From Heliocidaris erythrogramma (lineage: Eukaryota; Echinodermata; Echinoidea; Camarodonta; Echinometridae), in assembly GCA_025617745.1 (NCBI GenBank), contig CM046861.1, positions 14,562,283 through 14,626,282 of the forward strand: a stretch of DNA of 64,000 nucleotides, written 5' to 3'. Position numbers and translations under genes: made by a program. Below, one piece after another: positions 11,468 through 23,900 of the stretch; within the stretch, counting starts at the first letter, position 1, and each line of letters starts with the position of its first letter. The notes beneath the pieces are model-generated. The model saw nothing but the letters and a program-made list of their open reading frames with translations, had not been told where the DNA came from and did not search any database.

Positions 11468-13768
11468 GTATAGTTGTATAATTTCTTTAATAATATTTTT
11501 CTTAATAATATTTTTCTGTTGTTGTGTAAATAATGAAAACAAAGTTACATGATGTAGAAATATCACAAGACGATATTTGCCTTATGCATTAGGAAAACAT
11601 CACAAAATTTATTCAAAAAAAGGAACGGCAAAAAGAGCCCTGAAAACAGGACTGTGATAAAACACTGTGATCATCTGCTAGAAATATGTGTATAATTAGC
11701 ACTTGAATATTGATGTAGTCATTTTGACTTGATTATTATTACCTTACCATTGGTCTGAAATAAATATACTATTAAAAAAAAACCTTCTTGTTTTATTATT
11801 TCTTTCAGGTGCCAAACGTGGACCGTATGATGACCTTAAAGATACATGTCTCCCTCTCGCGTTGACAACCATCGCTTCCATTGGTTACTCGGCCTTTATA
11901 ACAGTGCCAAATCTCCACGTGCAATATGTGACCTTTACACTCGTATTAATCGTCATGTCCGTCTTATGGGGGTACCTTTCAGCTATCACTGCTATCATGT
12001 GAGTATCATATCTTTCACTTGAAAATAAATGCTATCTCATTTTTCAGTTTTTTTTTTGTGTTCACACGTTTGAATGAAGTCATTTGGGCAGTTGAAGAAA
12101 GGTATAAGAAAGTTTTACTAAAAGGTTTCGTTAAGTGTTTGTTTTCAGAATGCCTCGTGTGTATTTTTTCTTCGTTACATTATGTAAAATTTTGTCTTAT
12201 TAAAAAAATCCCAGAATACCTATGTTTATTTTGCTGATAAGCCTTACTGTGTTTGTTTGTTTTTTCTGATTAATCTTGCTGTTTGACTTCTCATGACAGC
12301 GATTTTGCTCTCTTGGGGTTTAAAAAAACCCATCTGGTTACAATAAACAAAGAAAAAAAAACCTGAACACAGAATATGACCAAAATGTCACCTGTACTAA
12401 CGCTTGTAGGAGGCGCAATGGCTCGGAGGACTCTAGTTCGAAACCAAGTGGATGCGGTAGTGCCCTATTAGTCACCACCAAGTCCCTCGGAGAGGCTATA
12501 AAGTCGCCGGTCCCCTGGTTGCTTACCTAGAAGCATATAAATGCTTTCAGGTAATATAAACCATCCATCTAAACTGGAACGTATTTTACACTGGTGTCCG
12601 TGAGATATATGAAAACAAATTGACCAAAAAATATGCATTATTAAAAACTATATTTTATCTTTCCCTCCTCGCCAGATTTCCTATGAAAATTTTCTCGACT
12701 CTTATGGGATCTTTCCGATCGATCGGAGGAATTGCAACTTTCCTGCAGTTTCCTCTGTTAAAGATAATCCAACACTACCTGCACAACGATCCATTATTTG
12801 TAAGTATGTAGATATCAAACTTGTTCAATTATATTACCAGACGAGTGGATTCTGCCCCCGCCCAGCCTTTTTAGGGTTTTTAGTCGTTACATTTCAGAAT
12901 TTTACTCATATAGGTATCTCAACCGCAGATTGTTTATGCCGCGAGAGGGCACGCGTGATCGTTACCTGATCATGCCGTTGCCCCGCGGGAGCAAACTTCG
13001 AACAGGCTGTTCGCCGCGCAACATGCACGCTCCGCTTGAGCTCGAGCTCTTGTGCGAGATTCGGTCGGCTTCGTGCAGTCCGAAAAGTAATCCCAGTAGT
13101 CCAATGGACGCGTTCGACGCACAAACTTTGTGTATAGTGAATGGGGCTTACGCAATCCTGACTTTCCCCACGGCCGCCTGGTGGCATATCCCTTTAAAAA
13201 TGGTCTAGAGGTGCCCGTACTTATATAGCCTATAATTCTTATTTTGAAAAGAAATTTTTGAACATTTTTATGACAGTTCTTTGAGAGTACTTCTGCCATC
13301 ACTTGTTCATTACTAATACTCCACATAAACGATAATTTAGTAATTATTGCATGTTTATTATATAAATAATAAGCAGTATCTGTTTTGATGAATATTAATG
13401 TATATGTATATGTATATCATTATATATATCCAGACAGATAAGAATTGAAAAAGGAACAAATCATAAACCGAAATTTGATCAATGTTTCATTTGATCAATG
13501 TTTTCATTTAGTTGTTAACTATACTCGCGTTTTTAATGTGAGCAAAGCAATTATCCATGTCGAATCTACGTGGGACAAATAGATAAAATGAAAGAACTTT
13601 CCATCCAATCTCAATATCTTCCATCCTTCCGTGTCTTCCTTGCAGGTGATAATGGCTTTGATAGTCCTTGATATCACCACATTTGCTCTTCCAGTCTACA
13701 CTTGGTTCTTCGTCAAGGAACTGACAAGTACCAGCCTCACATCCGTTGTTAAACCTGTTAATGTGTAG
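6065..13768 (+). CDS. SLC43A3-like transporter, copy 1 (complete, 9 coding exons)
   Basis: Exons: 6065-6573, 6994-7117, 8222-8314, 9167-9461, 10404-10586, 11207-11320, 11809-11998, 12676-12799 and 13646-13768. They join in frame to 584 aa, with stop TAG at 13766. Intron phases are 2,0,0,1,1,1,2,0. The protein is a major facilitator carrier of the SLC43 family. TM1 and its edge carry the family block GWPSYVYVLKQDGFF (about 41-54). The first outer loop has Cys58 and Cys128 and sequons at N73 and N94. Motif A is IIDRFGIR (about 156-163). NLFGRGKATV follows in exon 3 and IPWPLPEGYRL near 277-287. The second-half motif GLLMDRNK lies near 424-431. SLC43A3 proteins are about 490 aa; the excess lies in the outer loop and central loop. 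By family knowledge it should move purine nucleobases or neutral amino acids facilitatively across the plasma membrane; substrate is inferred. Oddities: no intron after TM1 (genes 2 and 3 have one), and an extra loop intron with donor GTAGGG at 9462, the least certain junction. Confidence 0.88.
7396..8020. repeat. Family A foldback repeat in gene 1 intron 2
   Basis: The arm starting TTAAAGGGCAATCCAGC pairs with a right arm ending near GGTTGGATTTCCAT. Each arm carries the family word GAAAGAAATCGGACAAG or its complement. Related copies in this window: 18826-18960, 40695-41150, 46007-46856, 54240-54522 and 58885-59335. In this copy a 37-bp unit of the right arm (starting near 7901) is tandemly duplicated at 7938. 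No coding potential, so a non-autonomous element family. Confidence 0.75.
8505..8690. repeat. ATC/CAT microsatellite in gene 1 intron 3
   Basis: Imperfect trinucleotide array of ATC/CAT units. Reading frames through it give poly-His or poly-Ile/Met and are artefacts. Confidence 0.85.
9940..9953. repeat. Poly-G run in gene 1 intron 4
   Basis: Fourteen consecutive G on the + strand. Intron 4 (9462-10403) is unique to gene 1. It also contains a family C fragment near 10240-10310 (CTTGTCATTGATG then AAGTTTTATGAAACA). Confidence 0.7.
10605..11015. repeat. TAG/GTA microsatellite blocks filling gene 1 intron 5
   Basis: Arrays of TAG on the sense strand at about 10608-10656, 10673-10800 and 10877-10990, with CAG interruptions. 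A unique spacer sits at 10805-10870. The first array starts about 20 bases after the exon 5 donor (10587). Smaller TAG arrays occur in intron 6 (11370-11470) and in the homologous intron of gene 2 (35024-35045). Confidence 0.9.
11370..11470. repeat. TAG microsatellite in gene 1 intron 6
   Basis: GTAGTAG arrays interrupted by a short unique segment (GGCTACATG) on the sense strand. Confidence 0.85.
12407..12568 (+). mobile_element. tRNA-derived SINE fragment in gene 1 intron 7
   Basis: Contains a pol III B-box-like GTTCGAAACC and a tRNA-unrelated body with CCAAGTCCCTCGGAGAGG and CCCCTGGTTGCTTACCT. The same order, in reverse, occurs at 43861-44072. Relative to that copy, about 29 bases upstream of the B box are deleted, so the internal promoter is probably broken. 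Confidence 0.65.
12930..13200. repeat. GC-rich block in gene 1 intron 8, possible TIR element
   Basis: A sharply GC-rich, CpG-containing island in an AT-rich intron. The ends are imperfect inverted repeats: TATGCCGCGAGAGGGCAC at about 12935 and the complement of TATGCCACCAGGCGGCC at 13172-13188. Overlapping open frames on both strands fit GC-richness rather than coding. Probably a small DNA element. Confidence 0.4.
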
Positions 13769-14152
13769 GTCTTTGAGTTAATGTGGAGTTCTGGTTATGA
13801 GATTACACTGTGAAAGAAACGTCCGTCTTGAAACCATTGGGAAGGCTGATTAAGCGGTGGTAATTGGAACATACTGGAATTGGAATCACCAAAAGATATT
13901 GACTCAATCTTGGTATAAGCCACGTGAACTGTACACAGAAATCGGTGTGTGGAAAGTTTGGTCCGAACGTTTCACCCATATCTCGTCATATTTCGAATAT
14001 AAGAGCATTTGAAGAGCAATCCTTTTTCAGGGGATATTTTTTCTTTGATATTTTTACAAACTATTAAGATAAAAAGAATGAAAAATCTCACAAATAATTT
14101 TAACCTTTACCAGGACTCAACCTTCTCTGTAATGAATTTGTACTTTCATTAG
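13769..14152. other. Gene 1 3' flank
   Basis: Expected to hold the 3' UTR. I see no AATAAA in the first 300 bases after the stop, so the polyadenylation site is unresolved. Confidence 0.3.
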
Positions 14153-14828
14153 AATGGGGTTTGTGCACTCAAAACCACCAAAAAGTCGCCTGATATGAAT
14201 TTTTGGTTAAGGTCTGATTCTGAAAGAGCAGATTCTCAGCTTTAAAATGATATATAACTCATTAGCATTGGATGTTCCTAACTCACTGTACAAAGAGAAG
14301 AATGCACAGTCCCTCATAATGTTACTTCTGAGAAATAAGTGTTTAAAGTTTGCAGTCTATTGAAGCGCTCTGACTTCCAAGGTGTTGTGCTAAGGTGATA
14401 AAAGAGAAGATTAGAACTCAATTACCATTTCTATGAAGAGACTATCAGATTGTCCTACAACTTGACATACTTATTAGTCATATCCTGTTCATTATAGTGC
14501 ACAAGTATCAATGCAAGAACTTACTCTGTCTAAAAGTTATGGGACATCAAAATGAAACAAGTATTCAGGGTCGTAAAAAAGAAAAGTAATATAACAAAAT
14601 CCAGAGAACATACACATAAGTCTAATAGAAAAAAAACTGTCAAAAATACCACTTTTAGATTGTTTGGTGCCTCAAATTTTTTAGATTACTTAAAAAAGTA
14701 TACTCTTTCAGGAAATACCAAAAACTAAAATTTGACCATGCCAACCAAAAACACATTGATTGAGCTCTAACTGAAAATCACACAGTGCGACTTTTTGGTG
14801 GTTTTGTGGTGCCTTGTCACAAATGGTA
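14153..14828. repeat. Foldback repeat between genes 1 and 2
   Basis: A left end with AAAACCACCAAAAAGTCGC (14171-14189) is mirrored by GCGACTTTTTGGTGGTTTT (14787-14805). ATGG...TTTGTG and CACAAATGG lie just outside. The interior is AT-rich without coding signal. Confidence 0.6.
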
Positions 14829-16237
14829 ATGGTTTCCGTTGCAGTTCTCAACTGTTAGTTTTCAAATTGCATTCGAGGCGGCCGGGGTCATCGCGAACCA
14901 CATAAAAATAGATTTTTATTTTAGAAAGTTACAAAAAAATTATGGATTACAATGTGAAAGAAAATGAGAGAATTACAATTATATATATTGTATATATATA
15001 ATGTGAGAAATCAATTGAATTGAATTGAGGTAACTGGCATAGCACTATATTCTGAGGGGCGCACCTTACCCGAAGGTGAATTTGTGGGGTGAGTGAATCA
15101 GTGGACTTCGCACCGTTCTACGCTGGGTGCACACACACGGGGTTTGTATAGCTTCATGGTTTTACGGAAAAAATCATTTAAAACGTCCAGAACTAGACTA
15201 TATAAGCAGTAGTAGTAGTGGTAGCAGCAGCAGCAGTAGCTGTAGACGTAGGTGATGTTATAACTTCTATAATTTGTAAGCCTTTCATTTGCAATATATT
15301 CTTGTTTTTAAATTTTGTATGATAGGATAAATATTAAAAACTTACACTACAATGTGTATTCATGCTATTGAAAAGTATAGAAATATATTGAAGAGGGCAT
15401 TGTTAAACCCCTCCGCCAGACACTTGCATCTGGAAATCATTTGAATCGTAAAAAAGTAATATTCAGCTGTGTTTGTCATTCAGCAATAATGATAATAATA
15501 GCTGTTTATTATAGAGTGCCTTACCAGTTACAATGTAACAGACCAAAGCGCTTTACAGCGCTTCCACTTTGTCACATTATAATATCAGCAAGGTATGGAA
15601 CGGCCTTCCACGATTTATTTATTAACTTTTTGGAACCATTTTATTTTGTTTGAACCGTTAATACAACGAGCTGTGCACCTGAATTATGTATTTATATTTT
15701 TGAGCAAGTGCAATGAGTGCCTGAGTTGGCGGATACCGGCGCTGAAGAAGACTTCATTATCATCGTTAAATCACCTGATCATCTCAGTACAAGTATGGTG
15801 AGGTATTCCCTCTTTTATTCGACCGGTATTTTTTTGTATATCGATAGCTTTTTATTCATGCCAGATTAATATTTTATATTATACATGTGGGATTAAAAAT
15901 TGTAATGTAAATGAATTGTATATAATCAATATATCTATTTTTCTATATCAAATGATTAATGTTTCGTAATAATTTGATCAGAATGAATGTGATGATGATT
16001 GAATCAAAATAATTATATGTTATGTATGCACCTGAACATTTTCAGGCATCAAAAATTGTTGCATTGTGCCTTATTCAGACGTCAAACATTTCATAGTGTT
16101 TGTGAAGTACTTTACCTTACTGATAACAACCATAAATAACTTCTCGAAGAGTGGTTAAGTCGCCTATTACATGCGTTTTTACCATTACTCGTTGAAAAAA
16201 TGTAATTGATGGTGTTAATACCTATTTGAGACTTTAT
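14829..16237. other. AT-rich spacer with minor repeats
   Basis: No gene recognised. It holds a short TAG/CAG microsatellite at 15208-15245. A segment at 15490-15570 (TTATAGAGTGCC to AAGCGCTTTACAGCG) resembles the start of repeats at 31075 and 42970. Confidence 0.35.
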
Positions 16238-16428
16238 TACTCTCTAAAAAAAATGAGTGATCACTGACGTCACTCCCTGGGAGAGTGAAAATAGAGTGAA
16301 ACTCCACTCTTCCTCTTAGAGAGCACTCGATAGTCACTCCATATTCACTCCTAAACGAGTGATCACTGGCGTCACTCCCGGGGGAGTGAAAATATATGGA
16401 AAATTCACTCTTTTTTTTGAGAGAGTAC
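16238..16428. repeat. Small MITE with internal direct repeat
   Basis: Ends TACTCTCTAAAAAAAA and TTTTTTTTGAGAGAGTA are inverted. Inside, GAGTGATCACTGACGTCACTCC recurs about 105 bases later with one change, followed by GAGTGAAAATA. Each unit contains TGACGTCA or TGGCGTCA, a CRE-like word. Confidence 0.6.
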
Positions 16429-19400
16429 AAACAATGTTATTTAGGGTAACAACACCGAAAGGCTGGGTCAGACAGGATATCTTTAGCCATGCAAAACAGC
16501 AATGTTAAAATATTGATAAATGGCAGGCGCTATGAGGGCCTACTCGTATTTTACGCGGAGCACAAAACTATAATAACTATAATAAATATAACTATAAATA
16601 TAAAATGCCGGAAAGAACACATTTTGTAGGTATTATGCGACTGAATCTTTTATTAGCCGGTTCCCTCTATAGTTTTAAGTAATGAATTAAAACAATATAT
16701 ATATTTGCAGATTTCCAAATTAATCTTAATTAACATAATTAATGAATTGAATGACTATTTGCAATTGAAATGATTTCATATTATTATGTTCAAAATGTCA
16801 TAGGAGTATCATCTGTGCCAATTGCAAATTATCAGTTCAAGATATGTTTCTGAAAATGAGACTTTTTTTTTTTACTATTTTCATTATTATAACCTCCTTG
16901 TATTCCTGACAATAATAATGTATACCAACAAATCATCAAAGGTCATATTAATCATATATTTTGGAATGTCATAGAAAATAGAAATGAACTACACTATAGT
17001 ATATGTGTTGTAAGGTTCTCTTTAAAGTTTATGTGATCTCTATAAAAAAAACTGGACTTATTAATGTCTTGTGTATATTTCCATATCATTTCGATATCGA
17101 TTCGTGTTTGTTTTTTATTCTCTTTTTTACAACTCGTATGAATGAAAATTCATTGAAAAATATGAAAGAGAATAGTATATGAGCATTAAGTCAAATTATC
17201 ATTATATGACAGGGGTATTTGAGAACATGATAAAAAGAATGTAAAGAAAAGAATCGTCCCTGGAATTAGATGGGGATTATTATTTCTGGTTTTAAATGAT
17301 AATTATGTAAAGAACAACGATAAAAAGATACAACTATATACATGGTTATGTACAGGGCTTTTAAGTACTGCCTTCGATTGATATGAATATATCTATACAT
17401 AACAAGGTATGTAACATGCATAATATTGCAGGGTAATTATTTTTGTGGAAACGTGTATGAAATTATGTTGAAATGGTGTGTATGAGTGCAACCCAATTTA
17501 TTTGCAACCAAACCGACTTAGCTTATTATGTGTTGAGTAATTCCCGTATAGTTTGGATAGTTTACATAATTATACTCGTCTTTCCATCCCCTGTTCAGAA
17601 GGAACGGCAAAGTATTACTCGGTGAAAATATTTGCTCATGTGATCTCTGTTTGAAGCAGCTGAACGTATGTCTTTTGAATATATTCGTTATCAATGTGTT
17701 AATAGTCATATTTTCACATTTCGTGTGGGTTTAACTCAGAAGTTCAGGCATTATAATACAGAACAGCAGTGTTTTGGTTGGCCAGTAGACGGTCAATAAA
17801 TTGGTCTGATTTAAATATATATTTTCTAAGAAAGAAAAACTTGAAAAGAAAAAACAACTAAATGTGTGTGATCCTAAACATGAAGAAGCAATGCATGATT
17901 TCATTAATTATACGCAGGGTCTTTGTACACTAATCATAGAGTAATGTGGTGAATTTGATTTATATGAATGCATGGTATGTGTATAATATTATATATATAT
18001 ATGTGGATGCAAACCTAGGATTTCACTAACGTGCGTCAGTTTATGAGCAACTCGGTCTATAAGCGAACATACCTATTTCAGTATTGTTATGTTACAATGG
18101 TGAGGGTACATGTATAACATAATTTTTGTCATGTTGCATTCTTGGCTGCATTTGAAACTTTATAATCATGCTGTTTTCAATATTTACGATATTTATCTTA
18201 TATGGAAATTATCTGAATTAATAATAATATTCTTATCAATCAACTATTAAGTGTATTTTCTTTCATTATGGGTGTTTCGATGATTTGTTAAATTAATCTA
18301 GTACAATTTGATGTGAGTTAAATAGTGACTTGAAGGTAAACCTCGATAAAATGTAAATAATTCTTACAGAATTAGACCTAACTGACACTAAACATTTAAT
18401 AAGGAATAAAAATGATTTATACATTTGAAAAGATTTTGATAGCAAATACGTATTAGATGAGAAATTATTTTAAAGAAGGAAATCGAGTTTATAATCCGAG
18501 TCACGTGAATACATGCAGTCTCCTGCGGAGCTAATAGTTGAGATTTTCAGTTACTTTTCGGTAATTTTTTGTTTGTTTAAACAACCCATCTAGAAATTTG
18601 TAATAAGTATTACTTCAAGCTTCTATATATATATACATATTATTACATGTACCAGAAGTACTAGAATTCATTACCTTCAAATCACGTACAAGAAAGAAGG
18701 GGGATACGACAAGAAAAAGACAGAGACAGAAAAGGAGAGAAAATGGGGGCGGACAACGAGAGAGAGAGAGAGAACGGGAAAATAGAATTGCTTCGAAATA
18801 GAAAAATCAGAAAAACAGATAAACATATCAAAGTTTGAAAGAAATAGTAGAAATATTAAGAAATTTATGAAATTTGGATAGCATGATCACTAAGTATATG
18901 TAAATCTCAAATTGGCGAATTGTCATTCAATCAAATTAACCTCACTTTGATTTTAAGATCTTTATTTTTTCTGCTCTAATTGATCAAAGCGAGTAGTTAT
19001 GGAACTGGTTCAAATATATCTAAAATACAATTTGGTCGTTCAAAAAGTACACCTCAACCAAATTTCATGCTTTATGCCAAAATACACAATCATATCCCTA
19101 TTGTCCAGTGCCGAAGTATTTATCGATATCTGAAGCATGACGCTTAACCAATCGCGGTCATTTTAGCGTCGCCTCCGAGAGTAAAGAAACAGTTCATCCG
19201 AGAAGTCCACAAAATATGTAGTTTTGTCAATAAATTATTATGCAGCGAAGCAAAATTGAGCTCGTGCTTATCTAGGCATATCCTCTGATTTTTGGCAAGG
19301 CGCACGTACACCACAGTTTTGGTGAAAATGCAACATTGAAATTGTATACCCCAGTCGTAAAATTACCAGAAAAGGATCATCGTTGATAAAGTCTTAAGGT

Positions 19401-20300
19401 AGGATTGTATTACATGTATTTCCGTTTTGATTATTTTTCGCTACTTTTGTCTTTATTATTTTTTTTCAATTAACATAATAATGGGAAAGGCGGTTACCTT
19501 TGATGTGTGCTTGTGTGTTTGTGTGAGATTATAACCTAAATGTACATATTTGATTGTATATAGACTTGTGTGTTATGTATAATTTAATAAAATGATATTA
19601 GTAAGAAATGGAAGAGTATTACTATAAATATTTACAACGTCATTAACCATCAACCGGCGGAGTAACATAAATTGTGATGGGGCCGAGGACAATCGTCTTT
19701 GTATCAAAAGTACACTTCATGCAGGTGGAAAAGGTGCAGATAAGTAGGCCTACAACTCGATAGACCTCTGGAGTTTCAATTCTGTATTGTATCGTTACGA
19801 TATTGCAGACAAATGAAATTCATAACATAAAAAAGAAATTGATGCACTTATTTTCGTATACATTTAGTTTCCGTTTAAACTTTATTGTTCTATTTCGGCT
19901 TTCTTTCTAGTTATTTATTCTGATGAATGCAAGACGAAACGATCAGTATGCTTCTATTCAACGCTATTCTCCGATTCTGTAGTACCAAACATCTTATTAT
20001 ATGTACTCGTTTTTTTTAAATAACTACATGCACGTATTTAGTTTGCATAAAGTATTTAAAACGTTATGGTTATTGTCCATGAAAAGGGAGATCCAGGCGC
20101 ACAAACGGTCGCCCCTCCATATAGTTCGAAAACATGAAAAGGGCCCTTTTAGGGAGTTAGAACCATCCCCCCCCCCCTTCCCCTTTAAAGAAGTAGGCTC
20201 AAGGTTGCAAACTCACTCGGGTAATACTTCTAAAGATTCAATAAACAATTTTCAAACTTTATCTTTTCCTGCACGTGAATTAAAGTTTTGTGCAATAAAG
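16429..20300. other. AT-rich spacer, no gene seen
   Basis: Reading frames are short and low in complexity. A family A half copy lies at 18826-18960. A segment at 19130-19260 (AAGCATGACG, AGCGTCGCCT, AAAGAAAC, AGCGAAGCAAA) is shared with 50260-50400. A GA tract sits at 18760-18775. Confidence 0.4.
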
Positions 20301-21690
20301 AAGGATATGTTGTAAAAGAACTTTTAAATATTAACTGTTCAAAAGCAGTGGGAGTAGATGGTATACACCCTAAACATCTTAAACCATGGAAACTGGCTAC
20401 AGAATATTAATTCAACGCGACTTTACAAACATGTATAATTCCAAAATATTTTAAGACAGCACGAATTACTCCAATACACAAGGGAGGATATTTTGATATT
20501 GATCATTTTAGATCGATCTCTGTGCGACCTGCCTTGTCCGAAATATTGAAAAGAGCAACACATGAATGTAAACAAACTCCTTGCAGATTGTCAATTAAGG
20601 TTTAGCTCATGTAATTTTAATGCTACATGTTTAACCGTAAACTGAAATTACAGATTATTTGTGTGATGAAATGGACCAAAACATATTATTGGGGTATTTT
20701 CTTGGATCTACGTAAAGCCTTTGATGCTATTCCACACAATTTTGTTCTTGGAAAACTTATTTATAAAGGAATGAATACAGTTGGATGGAATCCTATTTAA
20801 CAGACAGAAGACAATTTGTAACAGTTGAATATTTTGAAGACCAGATCAGGAGTCCCACAGGGGTCTATATTTGGACCGTTGGTATTCTGTTTCTTTATTA
20901 ATGACACATGTGATCTAAATTTGCATTTCAATTCTAAAATGTATCTTCATGCTGATGATACAGCTATTAATCATGGTTAAACAATCAAGGAGGTACAGAA
21001 GAAACTTGCAAGATGATTTTGTTACAAATATGCAAACAGACCTGAATAATTTACACCCACAAAAGACAAAAGTCATGGTATTTGGTCATACGGGGAAAAA
21101 ATGGAAAATGATGTTTTGTTAATAAAATTAAGAAACTTACCTTTTGAAAATGTGAAGAAAATTAAATAGTTGGGTGTTATGCTTGGCTCCGGTATGACTT
21201 CGGGTGAACATGTTTCTTCTACTTTTGTAAAAAATCTTTCGGGCGATAGGTTGTACACGGAGAATAAAGCAGTTGATTTAGTTAAAAATATTGAAGAATC
21301 TGTATTTTGCTAACATTTTTTGTAGGGGAAGCTTTACAAAAATCTACAGGGATAAAATACAAAAATTCCAGAATATATATGCTAGAATGATTTTGAATAA
21401 GGATTATTTTACATCTCAGCGTTCCGTGTTACTCACGCTAAAATGGCAATCAGTAGAGCAGCGTATACAATATCATTTCTGTGTTCTTACTTTTAAAATA
21501 CAAAATAATATAGTACCGACCTATCTTGAATCACTGATATGCTATCGAATGCCAACTTCCCCGCCCAATTAAGGACACAATATAAAATAAATTCTGTTGG
21601 ATATGTTGAAGCCAGTTTGTTACTCCCTGGTAATGTTCAGACGTGTACTTCCCTTTATAGGGTTTTAAAAATATTCAAAGCTTTAAAGCT
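20301..21690 (+). mobile_element. Non-LTR retrotransposon (LINE) reverse transcriptase relic
   Basis: Read on the + strand in several frames. SKAVGVDGIHP at about 20340 is the RT domain entry. FLDLRKAFDAIPH at about 20698-20738 holds the first catalytic Asp region. SGVPQGSIFGP lies at about 20847-20880. HADDTAI at about 20948-20968 is the catalytic ADD box, with His instead of the usual Tyr. A C-terminal block at 21340-21540 (FQNIYARMILNKDY, then KWQSVEQRIQYH) matches the post-RT region of CR1/Jockey/RTE-type elements. Many stops and frameshifts; no endonuclease domain seen upstream. It is a 5'-truncated dead copy. Confidence 0.85.
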
Positions 21691-23440
21691 TGACTCAGTG
21701 GAATGATAAGCATTAATATGCAAATATGTACATTTTATAATACCATTAATTCACTCTCCATTATTTTTGTTTTGTGTAATTTACCATGTTACGTAATTGT
21801 TATGTATTATTATTTTCATGTAGAATGATTTGTTAAACTGCAGGGCGCGTTTGGAAAGCAGTTTTACATGACCGAACAGGACAACCCTGCAGTATAACAT
21901 AAAGAAGACAAAATGAATATATAGACTAAAAAAAATAATAAATAAATTCCTTGAGAGAGCCACGAGCGACCAAGCAGGATTCTCGAATCATTTTTTTTTC
22001 TGGCCATGAATCTTTGTCTCCCCCCCCCCCCCCCCTTGACAATTCTGGATACGGCCCAGCTGTAATGGAGCGGTTTTAACGTGCTTCAAACAGGTAAATC
22101 TAGATGATTTGATAAAATGGTAATCTATGTGACAAGCGTGTCTTTAACAACAGTTAGAGGTTGAAACAATTGCTATGGAACGAACAAAGATATTTTGTCT
22201 CGTAGTATGATCTTTTAATTAAATTTACAATGTCTCTTTGATTATTGTCTCATTTTTTATACAAAAGTGAACATGTGTTTTGAAATAAGTTAGATATTTT
22301 CCGCTGGATTGCTTTAAAATTCCATTTCGAGTCATGGTAAAACATGTCAGTAAAATGAATATAGAGCGAAAGAAAATCATCGAGTTGTGTTTATTCAAAG
22401 TGCACCCGATCAGTAAGAAACAGCATGAGGGCCTAATCACCATTATTATAGATGATTTAAAGGCTTTGGATTGTTGGTGGAAATATGTCATAAATCGGGT
22501 CCTTCTTTATAGGACCCATAGGGAGCCCATCGTTACAATAAAATTTTTATCTTTTTTAGAGAGAGAGAGAGAGAAAGAAAGAAAGAAAGAGAGGAGGGAG
22601 TGTGAGAAAGAGATTGTATTCTTATAGGAAGCAAAATGATGCTCAAGTGTAACAAAAGAGAACAAATCTTTTGGCAAGAGATTCAATATACCGTGCCCGC
22701 GGCATTGTCATCCAGTCAGGGTGAAATCATTGATATCTATGTTTGGCATTGTAGTGTAAAGGTCAACATCATATCCGCGAAATTACTAAAGATCGGGCAT
22801 TTAGTTTTGGAGAAAAATACCCTGTTCCTCGTTGTAAGTTTTGAAAATCATAGTAATTCCGCAATATAAATCGGTAAGTTTAAACGAATATGTAAAATTC
22901 ATTTGGTGCAATGAATTCGACCTTGTGTTTGAGCTATTATTGAGACCCTATTTTGGGTGAACTTAACTGAACCCCTTATTTGCGTCCAAAAGAAATTGAA
23001 CCCAGCTCGTAATTGGATTATAAGGGTGACACCAAAAGTGACTAAATTGGAGTCAAGTGATCGAGGGCTTGGTTGAATATTTTCACCCAATAATCAATTT
23101 GGAGTATCCTAGTACTCCTATTTTAGATTAATTTTCTGAATGTCGTGTTTAACGTGTAAAATACTGATCATAACACGTTTTCGACATACAAGGGATTCAC
23201 TATTTGGACACAGTTCGGCTCTCGTGGAATAGCGGCATTTTATACTGGACATACCTGTGGAGCAGTAACAGTTTTCCTTAATTCTAAACAGAAGTAACCG
23301 TCTGATATGGGGAATTCTTCAATAAAAATGACATTTGTCAACCCACAAGACAGGGCCAGACGTAGACTCAGTGGAACAACCGTCGATACAAGAGACTGAA
23401 GCTAGCGGTCTACCCTAATTCATGTCTTATTTAATATCAC
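21691..23440. other. Spacer with poly-C and GA tracts
   Basis: No protein homology recognised. Contains a C-run at 22021-22035 and a GA/GAAA tract at 22558-22600. An open frame at 22334-22627 runs through the GA tract and looks non-coding. Confidence 0.35.
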
Positions 23441-23900
23441 TCAGGCAATATACTGCTTCTGTAATGTATACAAATTTATGCACATATATTCGCTGAGCAC
23501 CTAGTGACGAGCTATTCCATTAACCTGCTTTTTATAATGAGCCTCAATGCTTGGAATCCACTTTGCATAAACTATTTGTTGCTATGTCCGTCAACAGGGT
23601 GTTCAGACGCTAAAAATATATACCAAAACGGTATAGCTAAACTAGAACGGTATAACAACACGCGCAGTGGGAAACTGCGCATCTATACCACCTTTTTCAC
23701 GAGGGTCGCAATATGCGTCTGAACGACCCGTTAGCTATACGATGATTCTTTATACGTCGTTTCTTTATCGAGTTTCGGTATAAACTGAATAGCGTCTGAA
23801 CAGGGGGCAAGCCTCCGGCAAGTTTTCAGGTTGTCAATAACAACCTTTGTTTGAAAGGTATGTATAAAATTTGCATACATTATCGAAGCGGTCTATTTAG
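23440..23900. repeat. Old dispersed repeat interrupted by a MITE
   Basis: The outer parts (23500-23594 and 23808-23890) match, in reverse orientation, the continuous repeat at 39440-39600. Shared words include CTATTCCATTAACCTG, TTGTTGCTATGTC and CAGGTTGTCAA. The block in between is the MITE listed separately. Confidence 0.7.
23595..23807. mobile_element. MITE with CAGGG...TTCAGACGCT terminal repeats
   Basis: The left end CAGGGTGTTCAGACGCTA is mirrored by TAGCGTCTGAACAGGGGG. It sits in an older repeat whose uninterrupted form at 39490-39520 reads straight across the junction. CAA occurs on both sides (23592-23594 and 23808-23810) but once in the empty form, suggesting a 3-bp target duplication. 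About 213 bp, no ORF, with internal GGTATA and TATACC inverted words. Confidence 0.7.

Noticed and set aside
12906..13326. Overlapping frames on both strands as a nested gene in gene 1 intron 8
   Set aside because: A GC-rich block gives open frames in several phases; no recognisable protein.
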